Shown: in pieces, positions 28,452 through 34,751 of the stretch
Position numbering within the stretch: position 1 is the first letter of the stretch
Layout of the letters: each line of letters opens with the position of its first letter
Assembly: GCA_963677325.2 (NCBI GenBank)
Contig: CAXXGM010000008.1
Location: forward strand, 856,666-920,665
Direction: 5' to 3'
Origin: G963677325 sp963677325
GTDB lineage: Bacteria; Bacteroidota; Bacteroidia; Bacteroidales; Prolixibacteraceae
DNA length: 64,000 nucleotides
Program-made: the position numbers and the translations under genes
Notes under the pieces: generated by a model
Database searches by the model: none
Told to the model about the DNA's origin: nothing
Seen by the model: only the letters and a program-made list of their open reading frames with translations

Positions 28452-28706
28452 AGAGACTGTTTAAATTTAGTTCTTTTGGGATTTTAAGTAGTTCAGCCCC
28501 TTCGGGGTTGAGGTCTTATATGTCACATTTTCCGTGGGTTACCCCACGGTTATTCATATTAAACCCTTTCAGGGTATAAAGCAAATTTAAGTCCGAAGGA
28601 CTTGAATATGAATAACCTGCGGTGTAACCGGAGGCACTGAAATACATACAATACAGAACCCCGAAGTGGGTTCAACTTTGTTAAAAAGAAATTTAAACAG
28701 TTTCTA
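28452..28706. repeat. Large nested palindromic element
   Basis: Terminal arms AGAGACTGTTTAAATTT (28,452) and AAATTTAAACAGTTTCT (ending 28,705) are near-exact inverse copies. Inside are hairpins CCCC-TTC-GGGG, CGTGGG-TTAC-CCCACG, AGTCC-GAA-GGACT and AACCCCGAAGTGGGTT. A longer internal pairing joins CACGGTTATTCATATT with GAATATGAATAACCTG. No coding frame. Same kind of build as 14,942-15,158 but different in sequence. Confidence 0.7.
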
Positions 28707-28730
28707 AGTTTAATTTGAAAAACCAATCCG

Positions 28731-29399
28731 ATGAAACAGATTTTTTATTTAGTCGCTTCATTAATTATTTTAAGTGGATGCAAAAAAGATTCAAATTCAG
28801 GGCCGGCAAATATAACTGACAAGGATGGTAATACTTACACTTCAATTAAAATAGGTAGCCAAACATGGATGAAAGAGAATTTGAAAACTACAAAATATAA
28901 TGATGGTACAGCTATCCCATTGGTAACAGATGGGGCTTCCTGGGGGGCATTATCAACACCGGCCTACTGCTGGTACGATAATGATGCAGTAACCAATAAA
29001 AATAAATTTGGAGCCCTGTACAACTGGTACACAGTTAATACGGGGAAACTCTGTCCCACTGGTTGGCATGTGCCAAGCGATGCCGAGTGGACCACCCTTA
29101 CAACCTATTTGGGAGGCGAAAGTGTTGCCGGTGAAAAATTAAAGGAAACCGGGATAAGCAATTGGGAAAGTCCCAACACTGGGGCAACCAATACATCAGG
29201 TTTTACCGGGCTTGCGGGTGGTGGACGTAACTGGGGTGGAACATTTGTCAGTGTTGGAAACCGCGGATACTTCTGGCCTTCTTCGGAATACTCAGAAACA
29301 AGCGGCTGGTACCGTTACCTATCCAACCTTGACGGTAAAGTTTACAGGGTCTATGGCAATAAGCAGGATGGTTTTTCTGTTCGCTGTTTGCAGGATTGA
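28731..29399 (+). CDS. FISUMP-domain lipoprotein
   Basis: 222 aa. The lipobox LSGC places the modified Cys at residue 17, so the protein should be anchored in a membrane. Residues 28-222 are a single Fibrobacter succinogenes major paralogous (FISUMP) domain: TDKDGNTYTSIKIGSQTWM, NLKTTKYNDGTAIP, ALYNWYTVNTGKLCPTGWHVPSDAEW and the closing FSVRCLQD. Such proteins are displayed on the surface; function is not established. A much longer FISUMP protein starts at 36,905, on the other side of the RiPP segment. Confidence 0.85.
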   Translation: MKQIFYLVASLIILSGCKKDSNSGPANITDKDGNTYTSIKIGSQTWMKENLKTTKYNDGTAIPLVTDGASWGALSTPAYCWYDNDAVTNKNKFGALYNWYTVNTGKLCPTGWHVPSDAEWTTLTTYLGGESVAGEKLKETGISNWESPNTGATNTSGFTGLAGGGRNWGGTFVSVGNRGYFWPSSEYSETSGWYRYLSNLDGKVYRVYGNKQDGFSVRCLQD

Positions 29400-29431
29400 C
29401 CGCAAGTTTAACAATATCCTGAATAGTGCAA

Positions 29432-29776
29432 TTATTCCAAATCAAGCACTATTTTAATATTTTCGGTCACAATTTTTCTTAGTTCAGCCGGAAGCTCGCC
29501 TATTTTCTGGATAAATCGTTTATTATCAATAGCCCTGATCTGATCGATCATCAAATCAGATGGTTTCTGCATATTTGATGCTCCTTTTTTAATGTGCACC
29601 CTCAAAATATCACTTTCCTTAACAACATTTGTTGTAATGGGGCAAATGATGGTTGAAGGATGCAATGAATTGAGCAAATCAGTCTGTATAACCAGAACCG
29701 GCCTTATTTTACCGGGTTCTGTTCCAATTTGAGGGTTAAGGTCTGCAGTCCATATATCAAATTGTCTAATCTTCAT
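29432..29776 (-). CDS. MazF/PemK-family toxin (endoribonuclease)
   Basis: 114 aa from the ATG at 29,776 (MKIRQFDIW); an upstream ATG at 29,791 is less likely. Typical MazF features are present: an N-terminal DIWTADL, the strand RPVLVIQTD and PITTN near residue 60. MazF toxins cut mRNA at short motifs when their antitoxin is degraded. The gene overlaps the end of the antitoxin gene by 11 bp, the usual antitoxin-toxin order. Confidence 0.85.
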   Translation of the reverse strand: MKIRQFDIWTADLNPQIGTEPGKIRPVLVIQTDLLNSLHPSTIICPITTNVVKESDILRVHIKKGASNMQKPSDLMIDQIRAIDNKRFIQKIGELPAELRKIVTENIKIVLDLE

Positions 29777-29996
29777 GGCTGATTCTTTCAAATTCAGCCA
29801 GTATCGACATCGAATCTTCCTGAACTAATTTGGATTCTTTAGCGAGCTGTGCAGCAAGAATTTTCCGCTTATTGAATCGGTTGTAGTAATCGACTGCCTC
29901 ATTGATATAACGGTTTCTTGTTTTTTTGACTTTAGCGATTACGCCCTCTGCTTCGTTAAATATATGATCTTCCAGTTTTAAAGAAAGTGTTTTCAT
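29766..29996 (-). CDS. Antitoxin of the MazF pair, ribbon-helix-helix type
   Basis: 76 aa. The N-terminus MKTLSLKLEDHIFNEAEGV followed by TRNRYINEAVDYYNR reads as a ribbon-helix-helix DNA-binding domain; the charged tail (ESKLVQEDSMSILAEFERI) would bind and block the toxin. The start codon lies within a palindromic operator, which fits autorepression by the toxin-antitoxin complex. A second near-identical copy lies 397 bp upstream. Confidence 0.82.
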   Translation of the reverse strand: MKTLSLKLEDHIFNEAEGVIAKVKKTRNRYINEAVDYYNRFNKRKILAAQLAKESKLVQEDSMSILAEFERISHED

Positions 29997-30039
29997 ATCA
30001 CAAATTTATATACTATAAAGGTATATACAATTTGTGATA
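29996..30039 (-). promoter_or_regulatory. Palindromic operator of the toxin-antitoxin pair
   Basis: Arms TATCACAAATT and AATTTGTGATA enclose the inner inverted pair ATATAC/GTATAT around a 7-base centre. It touches the antitoxin start codon, so it is probably bound by the ribbon-helix-helix antitoxin. A second copy lies at 30,393-30,436. Confidence 0.7.
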
Positions 30040-30120
30040 CCACCAAAATATTCGATTATGATAGAAGTTAAAATGGATTTGCAAATCTTTGAATGCCAAC
30101 CAATATTATTTCAGAAAAGA

Positions 30121-30393
30121 TCAGAATGTGAAGGTATAAATACTGCCACACGATACAATCGTGCGGCAGCTGGGGCTTATTCTTTCAAATTCAGCCAATA
30201 CCGACATCGAATCTTCCTGAACTAATTTGGATTCTTTAGCGAGCTGTGCAGCAAGAATTTTCCGCTTATTGAATCGGTTGTAGTAATCGACTGCCTCATT
30301 GATATAACGGTTTCTTGTTTTTTTGACTTTAGCGATTACTCCCTCAGCATCGTTAAATACATGATCTTCCAGTTTTAAAGAAAGTGTTTTCAT
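30121..30393 (-). CDS. Duplicated orphan antitoxin with altered C-terminus
   Basis: 90 codons. The first 73 match the antitoxin at 29,766-29,996 with three substitutions (I12V, E15D and I65V), ending in the shared EFERIS. The frame then reads into the hairpin repeat, giving a new tail (SPSCRTIVSC...) in place of HED. No toxin follows. It might act as a spare antitoxin or be decaying. Confidence 0.6.
   Translation of the reverse strand: MKTLSLKLEDHVFNDAEGVIAKVKKTRNRYINEAVDYYNRFNKRKILAAQLAKESKLVQEDSMSVLAEFERISPSCRTIVSCGSIYTFTF
30143..30169. repeat. CTGCCACACGAT hairpin, copy 1
   Basis: A 12-bp stem (CTGCCACACGAT/ATCGTGCGGCAG, one G-T pair) with a 3-base loop. First of four copies around the RiPP locus. 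Confidence 0.75.
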
Positions 30394-30436
30394 AACACAA
30401 ATTTATATACTATAAGGGTATATACAATTTGTGATA
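30393..30436 (-). promoter_or_regulatory. Second copy of the toxin-antitoxin operator
   Basis: Same palindrome as 29,996-30,039 with small changes (AACACAAATT at the left arm, GGGTATATAC in the centre). It stands before the orphan antitoxin. Confidence 0.6.
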
Positions 30437-30539
30437 CCACCAAAATATTCGATTATAATAGAAGTTAAAATGGATTTGCAAATCTTTGAATGCCAACCAA
30501 TATTATTTCAGAAAAGATCAGAATGTGAAGGTATAAATA

Positions 30540-30566
30540 CTGCCACACGATACAATCGTGCGGCAG
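30540..30566. repeat. CTGCCACACGAT hairpin, copy 2
   Basis: Same 27 bases as copy 1, at the end of the second duplication unit. It forms the left border of the RiPP locus. Confidence 0.75.
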
Positions 30567-30571
30567 CTGAG

Positions 30572-30821
30572 GGAAATTCAAAACGGTACTTAAATTAGGT
30601 AAGTTGTAAGTGAATCCGGCTTGCCGGTCTTCAATAAAGTATCAGCCCATTGAAGTGCAAATGAGAGCTGACCATTCTGAAAGGCCGTTTCGATATCTAA
30701 AACGATTAGAAATCCTTAGTTAAAAGATGCGGTTTGCAAAACCGCATCAGCTGCAGCTGGTGTTTAAACATATACTGAAGAGCTGGGTATTTTAATAATG
30801 TAAAATAATATATGATAAAGC
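30572..30821. other. Non-coding spacer with a short gene remnant and a hairpin
   Basis: No complete gene is visible. On the minus strand about 41 codons without a start (containing AFQNGQLSFALQWADTLL, 30,595-30,720) look like the C-terminal tail of a lost gene. A perfect 10-bp hairpin, GATGCGGTTT/AAACCGCATC, lies at 30,727-30,749. Confidence 0.4.
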
Positions 30822-30852
30822 TTTGTTAAATGGTTTTGGTTCTATACTTTTA
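30822..30852 (+). promoter_or_regulatory. Probable promoter of the RiPP precursor
   Basis: TTTG at 30,822-30,825 and TACTTTTA at 30,845-30,852, 19 bp apart, fit the Bacteroidota TTTG/TAnnTTTG pattern with one mismatch. The predicted transcript would begin near 30,859, about 45 bases before the precursor start. Confidence 0.5.
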
Positions 30853-30902
30853 CATCATACTTAATAACAAAAGTACTAATTCATTAAAAAGGAGGTGAAC
30901 TT

Positions 30903-31019
30903 ATGAGTTACACAAAACCAAAAATCCTGGCAGAAAGTACTTTACAGATGGCAGAATGCCGTCCCAATAGTAAGCCAAGTGGCAGACCTTGTAATCCACC
31001 AAAACCAGGTGGACGTTAA
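30903..31019 (+). CDS. Candidate RiPP precursor peptide, 38 aa
   Basis: A 38-codon frame preceded by a near-perfect Shine-Dalgarno (AAAGGAGGTGA, 30,888-30,898) 4 bases before the ATG. The leader-like part YTKPKILAES (residues 3-12) resembles the short recognition segment of peptides handled by PqqD-type domains. From residue 19 the sequence is rich in Pro, Gly, Arg, Asn and Ser with two Cys ten residues apart (C19, C30) and ends PPKPGGR. A PqqD-like radical SAM/SPASM gene begins 63 bp downstream. It would be the substrate of that enzyme: crosslinking at the Cys or at the Pro/Asn/Arg-rich core is inferred. No family I know matches the core. No separate protease or transporter is adjacent. Confidence 0.65.
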   Translation: MSYTKPKILAESTLQMAECRPNSKPSGRPCNPPKPGGR

Positions 31020-31082
31020 TTAACAATTTAATCAGGCGGCAATGTTTAAAACTCGTCGCCTGATTACTAAAGAGACATTCTA

Positions 31083-32561
31083 ATGTTTTTCAAACAAAAA
31101 TCTAATGTTATATTCAGAAACTATGAATCCTTTGGGTATATAACGGACAATAGGAATTTTGGGTATAAACAAACGGATAATAACGAAAACGTCATTGGTG
31201 ACAAAATTCTATCAGCAAGTGGAGCAGTATTTTTGTCTGTTTTAGGTAGGACACCACAAACTCTTGATGAGCTTGCAAAAAAAATAAATAAGCAATTTAC
31301 AGATGTTGACATTAGAACAATAAAGAACGATGCCAGCGAATTTTATTGTATGCTTGAACGGGATGGATTTATTGTATCTGGCAAGACATTGCAGGAGTGC
31401 GAAGAAAAAGACACGCGGTTTTCGTACAAGATATTAGAACCCGAAATAATACAAAAGGAGTTTTCTCCAGCCATTATTCATCCGGAAAAATCCACACAGG
31501 ATTTTTTGGAAGAATACTTTAAAGGCAAACCTCAGCTTACAAATTTGCACATTGAAATTACAAGCAAGTGCAACGAAAGATGTGTACATTGTTATATTCC
31601 ACATGACAACAAAATAAGTCATATAGAACCTGATTTATTTTATGAGGTTTTAGAACAATGTAAAAATATGAGGTTATTGCATTTGACGATAAGTGGTGGC
31701 GAACCTATGTTGCACAAAAACTTTTGCGATTTTCTGAGAAAATGTAAAGAATCCGATTTTTCAGTAAACGTACTTAGTAATTTGACATTGCTTAATGATG
31801 AAATTATCAAAGAAATGAAGGCAAATCCCCTTTTAGGTGTTCAAGTCTCATTATACTCGATGGATCCCAATATTCATGATGAGATAACCCAAATGAAAGG
31901 GAGTTTTGAAAAAACAAAAAATGGAATTCTGAAACTGATTAAAAACGATATCCCTTTGCAAATAAGCTGCCCAATCATGAAACAAAACAAAAACTGTTAT
32001 GATGAAGTTATTAAATGGGCAAAAAAGCATAAAATTCATGTCGGAGATGATTTTGTCATCATAGCAAGATATAACCATACAACTCAAAATCTGAGTTGCC
32101 GTTTGTCAATTAATGAAATCAAAGAAATGATTAATGACAAAGTTGCGAATGATCCAAAATATTTGGAGCAAATGGTAAGGGAAGCTGAGAAGAAAAAAAA
32201 TATTACTTCAAACGATTTTGTTTGCAGCGTTTGTCATTCCTCTATTTGCATTGCAGACAACGGAAATGTTTATCCTTGTGCTGGCTGGCAGGATTATATT
32301 GTTGGAAATGTAAAAGAAACTTCTCTCAATGATATTTGGGATCATTCTGAAAAAGTGCAATATTTAAGAAGCTTGCGCAAAAAAGACTTTCCTAAATGTA
32401 TTCAATGTCCTGATAAAGAATTTTGTACCATGTGTATGGTCAGAAATGCAAATGAAAACCCTTTGGGAGACCCGTTAGTCGTTAATGAGTTTTTTTGCAA
32501 AATAGCAAAACTCAATAGAAAAATAATGTTTGAAAGGAAGGAAAAGCTTATGAATCCTTAA
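31083..32561 (+). CDS. PqqD-like/radical SAM/SPASM peptide maturase
   Basis: 492 aa. Residues about 38-100 (LSASGAVFLSVLGRTPQTLDE, then FYCMLERDGFIV) match the PqqD-type peptide-binding fold. The radical SAM core begins near 155 with the cluster motif C163-x3-C167-x2-C170 (KCNERCVHC) and the SGGEPML motif. The C-terminal SPASM domain shows CIADNGNVYPC, then CIQC-x5-C-x2-C and a last Cys (FFCK), enough for two auxiliary Fe-S clusters. Such enzymes install radical crosslinks, thioethers or epimerised residues in ribosomal peptides. The adjoining 38-aa peptide is the obvious substrate. The gene is clearly richer in A/T than the carbohydrate genes, a sign of transfer. Confidence 0.88.
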   Translation: MFFKQKSNVIFRNYESFGYITDNRNFGYKQTDNNENVIGDKILSASGAVFLSVLGRTPQTLDELAKKINKQFTDVDIRTIKNDASEFYCMLERDGFIVSGKTLQECEEKDTRFSYKILEPEIIQKEFSPAIIHPEKSTQDFLEEYFKGKPQLTNLHIEITSKCNERCVHCYIPHDNKISHIEPDLFYEVLEQCKNMRLLHLTISGGEPMLHKNFCDFLRKCKESDFSVNVLSNLTLLNDEIIKEMKANPLLGVQVSLYSMDPNIHDEITQMKGSFEKTKNGILKLIKNDIPLQISCPIMKQNKNCYDEVIKWAKKHKIHVGDDFVIIARYNHTTQNLSCRLSINEIKEMINDKVANDPKYLEQMVREAEKKKNITSNDFVCSVCHSSICIADNGNVYPCAGWQDYIVGNVKETSLNDIWDHSEKVQYLRSLRKKDFPKCIQCPDKEFCTMCMVRNANENPLGDPLVVNEFFCKIAKLNRKIMFERKEKLMNP

Positions 32562-32666
32562 TGCAAGTAATCCGTCCCGACAAGGAAGTATTATATCTGA
32601 AAACCTCAATATTGGTGAGACTGAACAGAAAGATATCCAATATTTTATCTTTGACCAGACATAATT

Positions 32667-34466
32667 ATGGAAGAAAACACAAACACCCTTCGCGAAAAAG
32701 TAGAAGAACTATATAAACAGAGTAAGTTTGAAGCAATTACAGCATTGCTTACAGATGAAGTCCTGGAAGAACAAAAGGATGCGAAATTATATGCATGGAG
32801 GGCAAGAGCTAATCATAGGTTAGATAATGATGTTGTTGTAACTATGCTTTTTGCAGAAAAAGCTATAAACGAAGACCCAAATTATTTTATGGGATATTTT
32901 ACCAGAGCTTGTGCCTGGGATGTTAAAAAAGAAAATGACAAAGCGATAGAAGATTATACTAAAGCCATTGAGCTTAATCAGGCATTTGCAGATGCTTACT
33001 TTAACAGGGGAGTTGCTTGGCAAAACAAAAATGAAAATGACAGAGCGAATGCTGATTTTGACAAAGCGTTTGCAAATTATAACAAAGACATAGAGATTGA
33101 TCCAAATTATGCTGATGCATACAATAACAGAGGATATATATGGTATAATGAAACGAACTATGATAAAGCTATAGAGAACTATAAAAAAGCTATAGAGCTT
33201 AATCCGGATTTTGCAGATGCTTATTATAATAGGGCTCTTGCGTGGTTTGCTGAAAAAAAATATGCAAAAGCGAGAGCAGATTATACTAAAGTTATCAAGC
33301 TAAAACCTGTTTATGCAGATACTTATTATTATGACCGGGGTAATGCTTGGAAAGCGAAAGGAAAATATAAAGAAGCAATTGATGATTATACTGAGGCTAT
33401 AAAAATCAAGCCGGATTTTGAAAATGCATATTATAGCAGGGGATTGGCAAAAAAAGAAATGAATGTAGACTTGGAAGGAAGTAAACAAGACTTTAAAAAA
33501 TATCTGAAACTTGTAATTGACAAAAATGAACTTTGGGTTAAGTATGCAAAATATTATATAGAGGATCTTGATGTTATGATTAAAGACCCTGATTTGCGGT
33601 TAATCAAACACTTAATTGATAACATTAAAGATATATTAATGATAAGAGAAAAATGTATCACTCATTATACCAGTTTATCTGTACTTAAAAGTTTAATACT
33701 AGACAACAGTAAATTCAGAATATCCGAAGGAAATTTTATGAACGACCCCTCTGAAGGTTTGGTGTTTTATGATTTTTTTAATGATTACAAGCCTACTTCC
33801 AATAAGAATGGTTCTTTTGTCAAAATTTTTTCACCCAAACCCTTTATCGGCAGCTTTGTTCCCAAGAATAAGAATAACGACTTAAATCTGTGGCGATTTT
33901 ATGGAAAAGAAAAGGGAGAGGAGGCCAAAGGATGTTCTATTACCCTGTATAAGCAGGAATTTATTGACAATATAAAGAGTTCTCTATCAAATGAGAAAAA
34001 TAAAGACGCCCGTCTGAATGACGAAAGTGATATAAACTTTTATCGGGTAGCTTATTTACCCAATAGGTCTACAAACTTTCATATTCCAAGTTCAGATGAA
34101 AAAAGCCAGAAATTAACGGACTTGATGACAGAACTAAAAGATAAAGTAAAATTATACAAAGGAAATAATACAACTACTAAAGAAGAGTACCTTAACAGTA
34201 TTGCTTTTTTATTTAAAAGTGATGCTTACAAAAACGAAAATGAGGTGCGGCTGGTAGTAAAAGGAATAGAGTTCGAAAAGAAATACAATATGGGTGTAAA
34301 CTCACCTAAGGTATATATAGAGATGATCTCTATAAAAGATATTATAGTAGCGCCAATCATTTTAGGCCCTAAAGTGGATAAAGAAAGTGAATGGACGGCA
34401 GCTTTTCACTACTGTTACAAAGGGAAGGCACCGAAAATTAAGATTTCGCACCTGCCTTACAAATAA
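32667..34466 (+). CDS. TPR-repeat protein with C-terminal DUF2971 domain
   Basis: 599 aa. Residues about 35-290 are tetratricopeptide repeats (for example DKAIEDYTKAIELNQAFADAYFNRG, YDKAIENYKKAIELNPDFADAYYN), a protein-binding solenoid. From about 330 to 590 the chain matches DUF2971: ITHYTSLSVLKSLI, SEGNFMNDPSEG, LWRFYGKEKGEEAKGCSI. DUF2971 proteins are uncharacterised and occur often near defence or toxin genes. There is no signal peptide. It lies 105 bp behind the radical SAM gene with matching A/T content, so a shared role is possible but not shown. Confidence 0.8.
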   Translation: MEENTNTLREKVEELYKQSKFEAITALLTDEVLEEQKDAKLYAWRARANHRLDNDVVVTMLFAEKAINEDPNYFMGYFTRACAWDVKKENDKAIEDYTKAIELNQAFADAYFNRGVAWQNKNENDRANADFDKAFANYNKDIEIDPNYADAYNNRGYIWYNETNYDKAIENYKKAIELNPDFADAYYNRALAWFAEKKYAKARADYTKVIKLKPVYADTYYYDRGNAWKAKGKYKEAIDDYTEAIKIKPDFENAYYSRGLAKKEMNVDLEGSKQDFKKYLKLVIDKNELWVKYAKYYIEDLDVMIKDPDLRLIKHLIDNIKDILMIREKCITHYTSLSVLKSLILDNSKFRISEGNFMNDPSEGLVFYDFFNDYKPTSNKNGSFVKIFSPKPFIGSFVPKNKNNDLNLWRFYGKEKGEEAKGCSITLYKQEFIDNIKSSLSNEKNKDARLNDESDINFYRVAYLPNRSTNFHIPSSDEKSQKLTDLMTELKDKVKLYKGNNTTTKEEYLNSIAFLFKSDAYKNENEVRLVVKGIEFEKKYNMGVNSPKVYIEMISIKDIIVAPIILGPKVDKESEWTAAFHYCYKGKAPKIKISHLPYK

Positions 34467-34489
34467 TTTATACCGATGCTTACCCCTCG

Positions 34490-34516
34490 CTGCCACACGA
34501 TTGTATCGTGTGGCAG
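34490..34516. repeat. CTGCCACACGAT hairpin, copy 3
   Basis: Perfect 12-bp stem with loop TGT, 24 bp after the stop codon of the TPR gene; it could also end that transcript. Confidence 0.75.
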
Positions 34517-34578
34517 TATTATTCAGTAGTTTCGCATCATTTTGAGAGATTTTGGTCAATGTTATTGTTATAAAATAA

Positions 34579-34603
34579 TACCACACGATACAATCGTGCG
34601 GTA
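34579..34603. repeat. CTGCCACACGAT hairpin, copy 4 (variant TACC ends)
   Basis: TACCACACGAT-ACA-ATCGTGCGGTA, directly before the right 52-bp repeat. With copy 3 it forms the right border of the RiPP locus. Confidence 0.7.
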
Positions 34604-34606
34604 GCG

Positions 34607-34658
34607 GTGAACAATTGTACGGTATTGTCCGAAACTGATAGAATATTGTTATAAGTTT
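34607..34658 (+). repeat. 52-bp direct repeat, right copy
   Basis: Identical to 28,056-28,107. Here the TAGATTTG box is missing because the hairpin abuts the repeat, so this copy is probably not a working promoter. Confidence 0.85.
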
Positions 34659-34751
34659 AAAGTGAAATAACGAATAAACGGATTGTCCAGACCAAAATCA
34701 ATTGTTTCGATCAAAAGACAATCCATTCGACCCTTTTATCAATCCCCCGAT

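Larger units (their letters stand above)
29778..30571 (+). repeat. Tandem direct duplication, unit 397 bp
   Basis: 29,778-30,174 and 30,175-30,571 are nearly the same sequence, with only scattered differences. Each unit holds an antitoxin gene, its operator, a 100-bp spacer and a CTGCCACACGAT hairpin. The toxin gene is present once only. Confidence 0.85.

Noticed and set aside
30595..30720. Short minus-strand frame with AFQNGQLSFALQWADTLL
   Set aside because: It has no start codon and only about 41 codons; I list it within the spacer as a possible remnant, not as a gene.
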